Part shown: positions 7,585 to 16,909 of the stretch, piece after piece
Layout: every line of letters starts with the position of its first letter
Position numbering within the stretch: position 1 is the first letter of the stretch
NCBI GenBank assembly: GCA_041821265.1
Contig: JBGUEQ010000006.1
Location: 1-64,000 of the forward strand
DNA: 64,000 bases
Direction: 5' to 3'
Origin: Lachnotalea sp041821265
GTDB lineage: Bacteria; Bacillota; Clostridia; Lachnospirales; Lachnospiraceae
Made by a program: the position numbers and the translations under genes
Notes under the pieces: generated by a model
Seen by the model: the letters and a program-made list of their open reading frames with translations, nothing else
What the model was told of the DNA's origin: nothing
Databases searched by the model: none

Positions 7585-9444
7585 ATGAAAAATTACAATT
7601 TAGAACTATATATAAAGAAGATGTTTTTTGTATTATATGATATGGTTGCAATTACTTTAGCATGTCTGGTTAGTTTACTAATTAGATTTGAATTTTCAAT
7701 AGATAAGGTAGATAAAGTATATTTTGAACGGATGTGGAAAATATTACCTATTCTTATAATGATTACAATAATAGTATTTTACATTTTTAGGATGTACAGT
7801 AGTATATGGAGATATGCAGGTGTGAGGGAAATGTTTTATATTGCATGTGCTTGTGCAATAGCGAGTATAGTATATCCCTTGACGGTAATGGTGGTAATAC
7901 GGGAGAATGTACCAATGCCACGCTCTATATATATATTATATCCTATTTTTCTGTTTATATTGGTGTGTGGTGTAAGATATACTTATCGTTTAATTCGTGC
8001 GTTAATCAGAATGAGAGTTAATGACAAATCTAATAAAAGAGTACTTATTGTTGGAGCGGGTGAGGCAACTAATACATTAATTAAGGAAATAAATAATAGT
8101 ACGCATCTAGAAATGGATGTAGTTGGGTTGGTAGATGATAATCCCTCTAAAAAAGGCTCATTTCTACATGGTGTAAAGGTTATGGGAAATAGGAACAACA
8201 TTCCAGAACTAGTTGAACTGCTGAAAGTAGAAAAAATACTGATAGCAATACCTACATTATCAGAAAGACATATGAAAGAAATCTTAGATATATGCAAGGA
8301 AACAGGCTGTGAACTTGAAAGGCTTCCGGGTATATATCAGTTGGCAAATGGAGATGTGTCGGTTGCTAAGCTGAAAGAAGTGGATGTCAATGATTTGCTT
8401 GGTAGAGAGGCTATAAAAGTTGATTTGACATCGATTCTTGCGTATGTTTCGGGTAAGGTGATTATGGTAACTGGTGGTGGCGGTTCTATAGGAAGCGAGT
8501 TGTGCAGACAGATTGCATTACATAAGCCTAGTAAATTAATAATAGTAGATATATACGAGAATACAACGTATAATATTCAAAATGAATTAAAACGTAAATT
8601 TCCAGAATTAGAATTGCATGTTCTCATAGCATCCGTTAGGAATACAAGAAGAGTTGATAAAATATTTGAGGAGTTTCAACCGGACATTGTTTACCATGCT
8701 GCAGCGCATAAACATGTACCACTTATGGAAGATAGTCCAAATGAAGCAGTAAAAAATAACGTGTTAGGTACATGGAAAGTAGTTCAAGCCGCAGATAGAT
8801 ATAAGACAAAACGTTTTGTAATGATAAGTACGGATAAAGCTGTAAACCCTACTAATATTATGGGAGCAACTAAACGCATATGTGAAATGATTATACAGAC
8901 ATATAATAAAAAATCAAAAACAGAGTTTGTGGCGGTGAGATTTGGGAATGTGTTGGGTAGTAATGGTAGTGTAATACCTCTTTTTAAAAAACAAATAGTA
9001 GCAGGTGGACCAGTGACGGTCACTCACCCGGATATAGTTAGATATTTTATGACAATTCCGGAAGCTGTATCATTGGTGTTACAGGCAGGAGCATATGCAA
9101 AAGGTGGAGAAATATTTGTGCTAGACATGGGAGAATCTGTTAAAATAGTTGATCTGGCAAGGAATTTAATTCTTCTATCAGGGCACAAGCCAGATGAAGA
9201 CATTAAGATTGAGTTTACTGGGTTACGTCCAGGAGAAAAGATGTATGAAGAAATACTAATGAAAGAAGAAGGCTTACAAGACACACATAATAAGTTGATT
9301 CACATAGGAAAACCTATCGATATGAATGAAGAAGAGTTCTTGAAACGATTGGAAGAATTAAAGGAATATGTGGTTAATGAACCAGATGATATTAGAGTGT
9401 GGGTGCAGAGAATTGTACCAACCTATTCGATACAAAATGAGTAA
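7585..9444 (+). CDS. pglF: UDP-GlcNAc 4,6-dehydratase, membrane PglF/CapD type
   Basis: 619 aa, usual size for the family. Four N-terminal membrane segments (about residues 12-150), then a CoA-binding-like Rossmann domain (RVLIVGAGEATNTLI) and a catalytic SDR domain starting VIMVTGGGGSIGSELCRQ near residue 293. Family features visible are STDKAVNPTNIMGATKR, where Met stands in place of the usual SDR tyrosine, YHAAAHKHVPLME, and VRFGNVLGSNGSVIP. It should convert UDP-GlcNAc to the 4-keto-6-deoxy sugar, the first step to bacillosamine or a related 4-amino sugar. The next three genes (aminotransferase, PglC-like transferase, GNAT) fit that path. Confidence 0.88.
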   Translation: MKNYNLELYIKKMFFVLYDMVAITLACLVSLLIRFEFSIDKVDKVYFERMWKILPILIMITIIVFYIFRMYSSIWRYAGVREMFYIACACAIASIVYPLTVMVVIRENVPMPRSIYILYPIFLFILVCGVRYTYRLIRALIRMRVNDKSNKRVLIVGAGEATNTLIKEINNSTHLEMDVVGLVDDNPSKKGSFLHGVKVMGNRNNIPELVELLKVEKILIAIPTLSERHMKEILDICKETGCELERLPGIYQLANGDVSVAKLKEVDVNDLLGREAIKVDLTSILAYVSGKVIMVTGGGGSIGSELCRQIALHKPSKLIIVDIYENTTYNIQNELKRKFPELELHVLIASVRNTRRVDKIFEEFQPDIVYHAAAHKHVPLMEDSPNEAVKNNVLGTWKVVQAADRYKTKRFVMISTDKAVNPTNIMGATKRICEMIIQTYNKKSKTEFVAVRFGNVLGSNGSVIPLFKKQIVAGGPVTVTHPDIVRYFMTIPEAVSLVLQAGAYAKGGEIFVLDMGESVKIVDLARNLILLSGHKPDEDIKIEFTGLRPGEKMYEEILMKEEGLQDTHNKLIHIGKPIDMNEEEFLKRLEELKEYVVNEPDDIRVWVQRIVPTYSIQNE

Positions 9445-9547
9445 ATTTTCAACTTAATATTGATTTTAGTTCAGACTATAATAAAAGTAATATGCTATGT
9501 GAATGATGATTTTAAAAAGTTCAATGATATTACTTCAGGAGGATAAT

Positions 9548-10744
9548 ATGAGAAATATAACATTTTCACCACCAGATATATCTCAAGAAGAGATAAATGA
9601 GGTTATTGATACTTTGAGGTCCGGCTGGATTACTACTGGACCTAAAACAAAATTGTTCGAAAAGCAAATTGCAAATTATTGTCATACTTCTAAAGCAGTA
9701 TGCTTAAGTTCGGCAACAGCTGCGATGGAGATGACTCTAAGGATTCTTGGTGTTGGATTAGGAGATGAAGTTATTACTAGCGCATATACTTATACGGCTT
9801 CAGCAAGTGTAATTACTCATGTTGGAGCTAAAGTTGTGCTTGTGGATTCGGGGAAGAATTCAGTTCATATTGACTACGATGCAATAGCAAATGCTATTAC
9901 AGAAAAGACAAAGGTAATTATTCCTGTAGATATTGCAGGCGTTATGTGTGATTATGATAAGATATTGGAAGCTGTGGAATGTAAAAAAAATCTTTTTAAA
10001 CCATCAAATGAAATTCAGAAGTTGTTCGGAAGAGTTATTATTTTAGCAGATGCTGCACACTCAATTGGTGCTACTTACAAGAGAAAAAAGAGTGGTGAAG
10101 TTGCGGATTTCACATCTTTTTCTTTTCACGCTGTAAAGAATATTACAACAGCAGAAGGTGGTGCAGTAACTTGGAGAGATTTTGATGGTTTAGATAATGA
10201 AGAGATTTATAAACAATATATGTTACTTTCGCTTCATGGACAATCAAAGGATGCGCTTGCAAAGACGACGCTAGGATCATGGGAGTATGACATTATTGCT
10301 CCAAACTATAAATGTAATATGACGGATATCATGTCTTCGTTGGGATTGGTTCAGCTTAAAAGATATCCACAAATCTTAATGAGAAGAAAAGAAATCATAG
10401 AAAAATATGATGAATTATTAGCTGATTTTAATGCAACCTCTTTGAGCCATTATGATGAGAATTATGCATCTTGTGGACATTTATATTTATTAAGACTAGA
10501 TGGGAAAGATGAAGAGTTTAGAAATGATGTAATTACTAAGATGGCAGAGAAAGGCATTGCTACTAATGTTCACTACAAACCGCTTCCATTACATACAGCT
10601 TATAAGAATTTGGGGTTTAGAATAGAAGATTATCCAAATGCGTTTGATATGTATAGAAATGAGATTACTTTGCCATTGCATACATTACTAACTAATGAGG
10701 ATATTGAGTATGTAGTGAAAAATCTGAAAGATATATTGAAGTAA
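9548..10744 (+). CDS. DegT/DnrJ family sugar aminotransferase
   Basis: 398 aa. ATG at 9548 chosen because AGGAGGA (9537-9543) lies 4 bases upstream; a longer frame from 9503 has no such site. A PLP-dependent fold-type-I enzyme: SSATAAMEMTLRILGVG, ITSAYTYTASASV, ADAAHSIGATYKRKKSG and SFHAVKNITTAEGG, whose lysine should carry PLP. It presumably aminates the C4 keto group made by the upstream dehydratase, as PglE does. An insertion around residues 135-160 is longer than in typical PglE. Operon member between pglF and the PglC-like gene. Family is sure; the exact keto-sugar is inferred from neighbours. Confidence 0.85.
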   Translation: MRNITFSPPDISQEEINEVIDTLRSGWITTGPKTKLFEKQIANYCHTSKAVCLSSATAAMEMTLRILGVGLGDEVITSAYTYTASASVITHVGAKVVLVDSGKNSVHIDYDAIANAITEKTKVIIPVDIAGVMCDYDKILEAVECKKNLFKPSNEIQKLFGRVIILADAAHSIGATYKRKKSGEVADFTSFSFHAVKNITTAEGGAVTWRDFDGLDNEEIYKQYMLLSLHGQSKDALAKTTLGSWEYDIIAPNYKCNMTDIMSSLGLVQLKRYPQILMRRKEIIEKYDELLADFNATSLSHYDENYASCGHLYLLRLDGKDEEFRNDVITKMAEKGIATNVHYKPLPLHTAYKNLGFRIEDYPNAFDMYRNEITLPLHTLLTNEDIEYVVKNLKDILK

Positions 10745-10765
10745 CATCGAAATGAGGGAAGTAAA

Positions 10766-11392
10766 TTGTATAATGGTTTTATTAAAAGAACGTTTGATGT
10801 GATAATTGCTGTAATTGGCTTACCTATTTTTCTTTTAATTTTATTAATAATTGCGCCTATGATTTATCTGGAAAATAGGGGTCCTATATTTTATAATGCG
10901 GATAGATTAGGAAAAAAAGGTAAAATATACAAGATGTATAAGTTTCGATCTATGAAAGTGAATGCCCCAGATCTTCGCAATGAAGATGGTTCTACGTTTA
11001 ATTCAGAAGATGATCAGAGGCTTACTAAAATAGGTAAGTTTATAAGAAAAACGAGCATTGATGAAACACCTCAAATTATAAATATATTAAAAAATGATAT
11101 GTCTATAATTGGACCAAGACCAGATTTACCGGAGCATATTGATTATTATGAAGGTGAAGAAAAACGAAAATTAGATGTTCAACCAGGAATTACGGGTTAT
11201 AATCAAGCTTATTATAGAAATTCTGTAGAGTGGAAAGACAGGTTAAAACATGATGTCTTCTATGTAGATAATCTATCTTTCGGGCTGGATGTTAAAATTT
11301 TTTTAAAGACAATTGAAAGTATAGTTTTTAAGAGAGGTATATATGTGGATTCTCAATCTATAAATACGAAGGGTAATAGTTGTGATGAGTAA
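10766..11392 (+). CDS. pglC: PglC-like initiating phosphoglycosyl transferase
   Basis: 208 aa, the minimal monotopic size. TTG start with GAGGGA six bases upstream. One N-terminal hydrophobic segment (about residues 9-32), then the bacterial sugar transferase core: NRGPIFYNADRLGKKGKIYKMYKFRSM, TSIDETPQIINILKNDMSIIGPRPDLPEH and VQPGITGYNQA. The DE of IDETPQ is the expected catalytic dyad. It transfers a sugar-1-phosphate from UDP to undecaprenyl phosphate on the cytoplasmic face and so begins one glycan. The neighbouring pathway suggests a diacetamido-trideoxyhexose as first sugar. A second, larger initiator is encoded at 54135-55532. Confidence 0.87.
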   Translation: MYNGFIKRTFDVIIAVIGLPIFLLILLIIAPMIYLENRGPIFYNADRLGKKGKIYKMYKFRSMKVNAPDLRNEDGSTFNSEDDQRLTKIGKFIRKTSIDETPQIINILKNDMSIIGPRPDLPEHIDYYEGEEKRKLDVQPGITGYNQAYYRNSVEWKDRLKHDVFYVDNLSFGLDVKIFLKTIESIVFKRGIYVDSQSINTKGNSCDE

Positions 11393-12122
11393 TAAGATGT
11401 TAGGAAAAAATTATGAGTGCATGCCCTTACCGTGGGATACGGATTATTTTGGAGTGAGTTCTGCTAGAGTGAATTTTAGTGGAATTGTAGATGAAAAAGG
11501 GCAAGAAGAAGTCGTTGGATTTTGCAAAGCTTATGACTTTGTAACAATATCTAATTTAGGAAATAAAAAAGAGAATAACTACTGGATTGGTAATCAAACA
11601 AATGCTTTTTTAGCAGATATGAATATTCAATTTGTGAAAGCTTTAGCGAATAGCCCGAATTATAAAGATACGGTGACTTATGTGGCGAATAAACTTCCGT
11701 ATAATGGGAATATAATTAATATTGCAAATAAATCATTTGATTATTCGAGATTCTTTAATGATCCTAAACTTCCAATAATACAGGCTGAGAATATTTATAT
11801 GTACTGGACTGAGTGCGCGTTTGAACAGGAAAATAAATATTTTGTTATTTCTGAAAGAGAAGGAAATATAGCAGGTTATATTCTGTTTTCTATGATGGAA
11901 GATAGCAGTGTAATAGAACTTATTGCTGTTGATAAGAAATATCAAGGACAGAGAGTTGGAACATCACTGGTTCAAACAATGGAATCATATGTTATAGGGC
12001 AAGGAATTAATAAAATAAAAGTTGGAACACAAGTGAATAATATATCAGCAGCTCAGTTTTATATGAAAATGAAATTTATATATGTAAGCTGTGGTAGTGT
12101 TTATCATTTGTGGAGAAGATAG
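11385..12122 (+). CDS. GNAT N-acetyltransferase, probable amino-sugar acetylase
   Basis: 245 aa; its start overlaps the end of the previous gene by 8 bases. N-terminal half: YECMPLPWDTDYFGVSSARV, a pattern seen in WecD/RffC-like sugar acetyltransferases. C-terminal GNAT fold with IELIAVDKKYQGQRVGTSLVQTME, the acetyl-CoA pyrophosphate loop being QGQRVGT, and NISAAQFYMKMKFIYV. It sits where PglD (a left-handed-helix acetyltransferase) would be expected, so it is a good candidate for acetylating the 4-amino sugar. Cytoplasmic. Family is sure; the amino-sugar substrate is inferred. Confidence 0.78.
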   Translation: MSNKMLGKNYECMPLPWDTDYFGVSSARVNFSGIVDEKGQEEVVGFCKAYDFVTISNLGNKKENNYWIGNQTNAFLADMNIQFVKALANSPNYKDTVTYVANKLPYNGNIINIANKSFDYSRFFNDPKLPIIQAENIYMYWTECAFEQENKYFVISEREGNIAGYILFSMMEDSSVIELIAVDKKYQGQRVGTSLVQTMESYVIGQGINKIKVGTQVNNISAAQFYMKMKFIYVSCGSVYHLWRR

Positions 12123-12137
12123 TTGGGAGATTACTAG

Positions 12138-13370
12138 ATGAATATATGGATTATAAACCATTATGCAATGCCACCTGAATATGAGGTGAGGGTTAGAACA
12201 ATAATGATGGCAAAGTATCTCCAAGAAGCTGGACACAAAGTGAAAATTTTTTGTGCGAGTACTATTCATAATACAGATATTAACTTAATTGACAAAAAAG
12301 GACCATTATATATTGAAAAAAATTATGATGGACTAAATTACGTACATATTAAGACGAGTGGATATTCTGGGAACGGGTTTTCTAGGATGAAAAACATGTT
12401 AGAGTTTCCAGTTAGATTAATAAAGGTATCAAAACAAATTAGTATAAATCCTAATATTATAGTATGTGATTTAGGAGCAATGTTAGCACCTTTACTTTTT
12501 TATGTATCAAAATTAAAGAAAGCAAAATTTATATTAGAAGTCCGAGATTTGTGGCCTGAATCAATAATAGAATACAAAAAAATATCTCGAAAAAATCCTA
12601 TTGTCAAGATAATGTATGTAATTGAAAAATGGGTATACAAGAAGTCAGATAAATTAATTTTTACTATGGAAGGTGGAAGAGATTATATTGCTGACAAAGG
12701 GTGGGATAAAGAGATTGACAGTTCAAAAGTTTATCATATAAACAATGGGGTGGACTTAGAAACATTTAATGAAAATAAGAAAAATTATACTCTCAAAGAT
12801 GAAGATTTGGATGATGATACTACATTTAAAGTGGTGTATGCTGGATCAATAAGACTTGCAAATAATGTTGAAAAAATAGTTGAGGCTGCTAAAATAATTC
12901 AAGAAAGTAAATACGAAAGTATTAAATTTATAATATATGGTGATGGTAGTGATCGATTACCATTAGAAAAATTTTGTGTGGACAATAACATTAGAAATAT
13001 TGAGTTTAAAGGTCAAATTGATAAGAGACTTGTTCCCTATGTTTTAAGTAAATCAGATGTTAATATTCTTCACTTTGAACAAAACTCATTAAAAAAATAT
13101 GGTGGAAGTTTAAACAAAATGTTTGAGTATTTTGCAAGTGGTAAACCGACTGTATCTGATTGTGAGTTTGGATATGATTTGATAAATAGATATAAAGCTG
13201 GTATTTCTATCGATGTAATCGAATCGAAGCAATTTTCCGATATCATAATAAAGTTTTATAATATGGAGGAAACAGAATACAATGAATATTGCGAAAATGC
13301 ACTTAAAGCAGCTAATGAATTTGATTACAAGATTTTAATAAACAGATTTAATAGTATTATATCAAACTAG
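12138..13370 (+). CDS. WbuB-like GT4 glycosyltransferase
   Basis: 410 aa, GT-B fold. It opens IWIINHYAMPPEYEVRVRTIMMAKYLQEAGHKVKIF, the pattern of WbuB-type enzymes that add an amino sugar to a growing lipid-linked unit. LEVRDLWPESIIEY, VVYAGSIRLANNVEKIVEAAK and a GSLNKMFEYFASGKPTV donor-site segment follow. Ribosome site GGGAGA. It lies directly after the bacillosamine-type genes and before the wbp-like set and is likely to add the second or third sugar. Donor not determined. Confidence 0.82.
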   Translation: MNIWIINHYAMPPEYEVRVRTIMMAKYLQEAGHKVKIFCASTIHNTDINLIDKKGPLYIEKNYDGLNYVHIKTSGYSGNGFSRMKNMLEFPVRLIKVSKQISINPNIIVCDLGAMLAPLLFYVSKLKKAKFILEVRDLWPESIIEYKKISRKNPIVKIMYVIEKWVYKKSDKLIFTMEGGRDYIADKGWDKEIDSSKVYHINNGVDLETFNENKKNYTLKDEDLDDDTTFKVVYAGSIRLANNVEKIVEAAKIIQESKYESIKFIIYGDGSDRLPLEKFCVDNNIRNIEFKGQIDKRLVPYVLSKSDVNILHFEQNSLKKYGGSLNKMFEYFASGKPTVSDCEFGYDLINRYKAGISIDVIESKQFSDIIIKFYNMEETEYNEYCENALKAANEFDYKILINRFNSIISN

Positions 13371-13406
13371 ACATAAATTGAAGTTATTAACGAAAGGAAT
13401 GGATTA

Positions 13407-14519
13407 ATGAAATTAATAACAATAATCGGTGCACGACCTCAATTTATTAAGGCGGCATCATTTTCGGAAGAGTTTAGGAAAAGTCATGAAGAAATACTAG
13501 TGCACACCGGTCAACATTATGATGCAAATATGTCTGATGTGTTTTTTGAAGAACTAGGTATACCTAGACCAGACTATAATTTGGGTGTTGGTTCCGGAGG
13601 TCATGGAAAGCAAACAGCGAAAATGCTGGAAGGAATAGAAGAAATTATTCTTAAGGAAAAACCAGATGGCTTGCTTGTATATGGTGATACAAATTCGACG
13701 TTGGCAGGTGCATTAGCAGCAAGTAAGTTACATATTCCGGTGTATCATGTGGAAGCAGGACTACGTAGCTATAATAAATTAATGCCAGAAGAACAAAATA
13801 GAATTTTGACGGATCATATTTCAAATGTTTTATTTTGTCCAACACAAACTGCAGTAGAAAATCTTTGCAAGGAAGGCATTGCTTCAGGTGTGATTAATAC
13901 TGGTGATATTATGTATGATACCGTTCTTAGAAATATCAGTATCTCTTATCAAAAATATTCAAATGGCATATGGTTTGATGAATTAGTCAAGGTAAATGGA
14001 GATTTGAAAAAACTGACTGAAAAAGAGTACTACTTGGCAACTATTCATAGGGCTGAAAATACCGACAACCTTGACAAGATTTCTCGAATTTTTAAAGCTT
14101 TTAGTGAGCTGGATAAAACGGTATTGTTACCACTTCATCCTAGAACCAAGAAACTGATTGAGAATTTTGATATTAATTTGAATAATGTTGTAATCATAGA
14201 GCCAGTGGGTTATTTGTTGATGCTCTATTTGACGTCGAATGCCTATATGGTGGTAACGGATTCAGGCGGATTACAGAAAGAAGCCTATTTTCTTAAAACA
14301 CCATGTACTACTTTGAGAGATCAGACTGAATGGGTTGAAACCCTTCAAAATGGTTGGAATGTTTTAAGTCATATTGAGATAAATGAGATAAAAATAAAAG
14401 TTCAACGTGAATTAACGTGTTTACAGTACCCTCAACCAAATTCTTTTGGTGACGGTGAAGCTGCTTTGAAAATATGTGAAGGAATAATTAATGGAGGTCA
14501 ATTTAATGAATCGAATTAA
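13407..14519 (+). CDS. wbpI: UDP-GlcNAc3NAcA 2-epimerase, WbpI-like
   Basis: 370 aa, non-hydrolysing UDP-GlcNAc 2-epimerase family. Key segments: TIIGARPQFIKA, HTGQHYDANMSDVFFEELGI, VYGDTNSTLAGALAASKL, HVEAGLRSYN and TDSGGLQKEA. From memory, the DANMSDVFFE stretch and overall wording resemble WbpI of Pseudomonas more than WecB. The next four genes are homologues of WbpA, B, D and E, so the whole UDP-ManNAc3NAcA pathway is present and this would be its last step (gluco to manno). If wrong, it would be an ordinary WecB. Its last 14 bases overlap the next gene's start. Confidence 0.82.
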   Translation: MKLITIIGARPQFIKAASFSEEFRKSHEEILVHTGQHYDANMSDVFFEELGIPRPDYNLGVGSGGHGKQTAKMLEGIEEIILKEKPDGLLVYGDTNSTLAGALAASKLHIPVYHVEAGLRSYNKLMPEEQNRILTDHISNVLFCPTQTAVENLCKEGIASGVINTGDIMYDTVLRNISISYQKYSNGIWFDELVKVNGDLKKLTEKEYYLATIHRAENTDNLDKISRIFKAFSELDKTVLLPLHPRTKKLIENFDINLNNVVIIEPVGYLLMLYLTSNAYMVVTDSGGLQKEAYFLKTPCTTLRDQTEWVETLQNGWNVLSHIEINEIKIKVQRELTCLQYPQPNSFGDGEAALKICEGIINGGQFNESN

Positions 14520-15813
14520 AGAAAAGTTATTGAACAAAACAGCAACACTTGGTGTAGTAGGATTAGGCTATGTAGGTCTACCTTTAGCTGTTGAGAAAGC
14601 GAAAGCGGGATTTAAGACAATTGGTTTTGATGTACAAGAGTCGAAAGTTAAAATGGTTAATACAGGAAAGAACTATATTGGAGATGTTGTAAACGAAGAT
14701 TTAGAGGAGATAGTTAAGTCAGGACTTTTCACAGCTACAACTGATTTTACGCAGGTAGCATCAGCAGATTGTGTTTGTATCTGTGTACCAACACCACTGG
14801 ATGCACATCAACAGCCGGATATTAGCTATGTAAAATCATCCGCTGAAAGCATTGTTCCATATATGCATAAAGATATGTTGATTATACTTGAATCTACAAC
14901 ATATCCAGGGACAACAGAAGAACTTTTAAAACCTATTTTAGAAAAGTCGGGATTAAAGTGTGGAGAGGATTTCTATCTTGCTTTCTCACCAGAGAGAGTA
15001 GACCCAGGTAATCTCATATATAAAACAAAGAATACACCTAAAGTTGTAGGTGGAATTACACCTGAATGTACCGATGTAGCTGCTGCACTTTATGAAGCTA
15101 TTTTGGAAGCGCCCATTCATAGAGTATCTTCGCCAGCTATAGCAGAAATGGAGAAAATTTTAGAAAACACATATCGAAATGTAAATATTGGTCTAGTTAA
15201 TGAATTGGCTATTTTATGCAATAAAATGGGCATTAACTTTTGGGAAGTTGTAGATGCAGCAAAGTCTAAACCTTACGGATTCCAAGCTTTTTATCCAGGT
15301 CCAGGTCTTGGCGGTCATTGTATACCTCTTGATCCGTATTATTTATCATGGAAAGCGAGAGAATATGGATTTCATACATCGATGATAGAATCTTCAATGA
15401 TGGTTAATGACAGAATGCCAGAGTATTGTGTGGAAAGATCGAGTAAAATTTTGAATAGATTTAAAAAGTCGATGAATGGATCAAAGATGTTGGTACTTGG
15501 TGTAGCATATAAACAAGACATTGATGATTATAGAGAAAGTCCTGCAACCAGAGTGATAGAAGAGCTTGTAAAGGTAGGGGCTGATGTTGTTTACTTTGAT
15601 CCATTTGTTTCAGAATTCTGTGCACATGGAATAACTAAAAAAGGGGAACCAGAATTAACGGCAGAACTGGTTGAAAGCGCAGACCTTGTTATTGTAACAA
15701 CGGCTCATACCAGTGTTGATTATGGATTTGTTCAAAAACATGCAAAAGTAATTTTTGATACGAAAAATGCTATGAAGCATATAGAAACAAGAGAAAATAT
15801 TGAGCTATTATAA
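14506..15813 (+). CDS. wbpA: UDP-GlcNAc 6-dehydrogenase, WbpA-like
   Basis: 435 aa. ATG at 14506 chosen, with GGAGGT (14493-14498) lying inside the previous gene. The Rossmann motif is GVVGLGYVGLPLAVEKA; CVCIPTPLD-like and ESTTYPGTTEE segments follow, and the catalytic cysteine is in GLGGHCIPLDPYYLSW. ILGVAYKQDIDDYRESPA-like sequence marks the C-terminal domain. It oxidises the C6 of UDP-GlcNAc to UDP-GlcNAcA, the first step to ManNAc3NAcA. HCIPLDPYYL and the neighbours separate it from the UDP-glucose enzyme at 1403. A WecC-like role on UDP-ManNAc cannot be excluded from sequence alone. Confidence 0.87.
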   Translation: MNRIKEKLLNKTATLGVVGLGYVGLPLAVEKAKAGFKTIGFDVQESKVKMVNTGKNYIGDVVNEDLEEIVKSGLFTATTDFTQVASADCVCICVPTPLDAHQQPDISYVKSSAESIVPYMHKDMLIILESTTYPGTTEELLKPILEKSGLKCGEDFYLAFSPERVDPGNLIYKTKNTPKVVGGITPECTDVAAALYEAILEAPIHRVSSPAIAEMEKILENTYRNVNIGLVNELAILCNKMGINFWEVVDAAKSKPYGFQAFYPGPGLGGHCIPLDPYYLSWKAREYGFHTSMIESSMMVNDRMPEYCVERSSKILNRFKKSMNGSKMLVLGVAYKQDIDDYRESPATRVIEELVKVGADVVYFDPFVSEFCAHGITKKGEPELTAELVESADLVIVTTAHTSVDYGFVQKHAKVIFDTKNAMKHIETRENIELL

Positions 15814-15826
15814 GGGGGAAGTTAAG

Positions 15827-16909
15827 TTGAGTTTAAAATATGCAATTATTGGGTGTGGAAGAATATCTCCAAATCATGTCGCCGCTGCAATAGAGAACAA
15901 TTTGGATATAGTAGCATTATGCGATATTGAAGAATCAAAGATTGATGATATAATCAAGAATTTCAAGCTTCCGCATGATATAAAAAAATATAGTGATTAT
16001 AAAGAAATGATTCAGACTGAAAGGTTAGAGCTTGTGGCAATTTGTACTGAAAGTGGAAAACATGGACAGATAGCTTTGGATTGCATTGAAGCGGGAGTTA
16101 ATCTAATCATTGAAAAACCAATAGCTTTATCTTTGGAAGAAGCTGATTTGATTATTGAAAAGGCTAATGAGAAGAACATTAAGGTAAGTGCATGTCACCA
16201 AAATCGATTTAATAAATCTGTTCAGAAGATTAGGGAAGCTGTTGAGGACAATCGTTTTGGAAAATTAATGCATGGTACTGCCCATATCAGATGGAATAGA
16301 GGAGAAGATTACTATAAACAAGCACCATGGAGAGGTACTTGGGAGCAAGATGGTGGTGCTCTTATGAATCAGTGTATTCATAATATTGATCTTTTAAGAT
16401 GGATGATGGGTGATGAGATCACAGAAGTAGTAGGTATGACAGACAATCTTATTCATGGTTTTATTGACGCAGAAGATTTAGGAATGGCCTTAGTGAAATT
16501 TGCAAATGGAAGTTATGGAATTATTGAGGGGACAACAAATATTTATCCTAGAAATCTTGAAGAAACTCTATATATCTTTGGCGAAAAAGGAACAGTTAAA
16601 GCAGGTGGTAAATCGGTAAACATAATCGAAGAATGGCAGTTTGCAGATAATGAGGATGAATCGGAAGAAGTCAAAGAAAAATACCATGAAGATCCACCGA
16701 ATGTTTATGGGTTTGGACACAATCCACTTTATACAGATGTAATTGATGCAATCAAAAATGATAGACAGCCTTATGTAACAGCAGTTGATGGAAGAAACGC
16801 ACTTGAATTAGTGCTTGCGATATATAAATCAGCAGATGAAGGAAAGAGTGTAAAACTTCCACTTGATAAATGTAGTACACTAGATTTTAAAGGACGGTTT
16901 GAGAGATGA
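15827..16909 (+). CDS. wbpB: UDP-GlcNAcA 3-dehydrogenase, WbpB/WlbA-like
   Basis: 360 aa, Gfo/Idh/MocA oxidoreductase. TTG at 15827 chosen as start because AGGGGG lies 8 bases upstream; a longer reading from 15800 would overlap the previous stop region. NAD-binding motif YAIIGCGRISPNHVAAA, EKPIALSLEEAD with the family lysine, CHQNRFN, and NQCIHNIDLLRWMMG with the likely catalytic histidine. In the Wbp/Wlb pathway this enzyme oxidises C3 of UDP-GlcNAcA so that WbpE can aminate it. The stop overlaps the next start (ATGA), a sign of translational coupling. Confidence 0.87.
   Translation: MSLKYAIIGCGRISPNHVAAAIENNLDIVALCDIEESKIDDIIKNFKLPHDIKKYSDYKEMIQTERLELVAICTESGKHGQIALDCIEAGVNLIIEKPIALSLEEADLIIEKANEKNIKVSACHQNRFNKSVQKIREAVEDNRFGKLMHGTAHIRWNRGEDYYKQAPWRGTWEQDGGALMNQCIHNIDLLRWMMGDEITEVVGMTDNLIHGFIDAEDLGMALVKFANGSYGIIEGTTNIYPRNLEETLYIFGEKGTVKAGGKSVNIIEEWQFADNEDESEEVKEKYHEDPPNVYGFGHNPLYTDVIDAIKNDRQPYVTAVDGRNALELVLAIYKSADEGKSVKLPLDKCSTLDFKGRFER

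Noticed and set aside
10766..10768. Possible frameshift or truncated start of the PglC-like gene because no ATG is present
   Set aside because: A TTG with GAGGGA at proper spacing gives a full-length protein.
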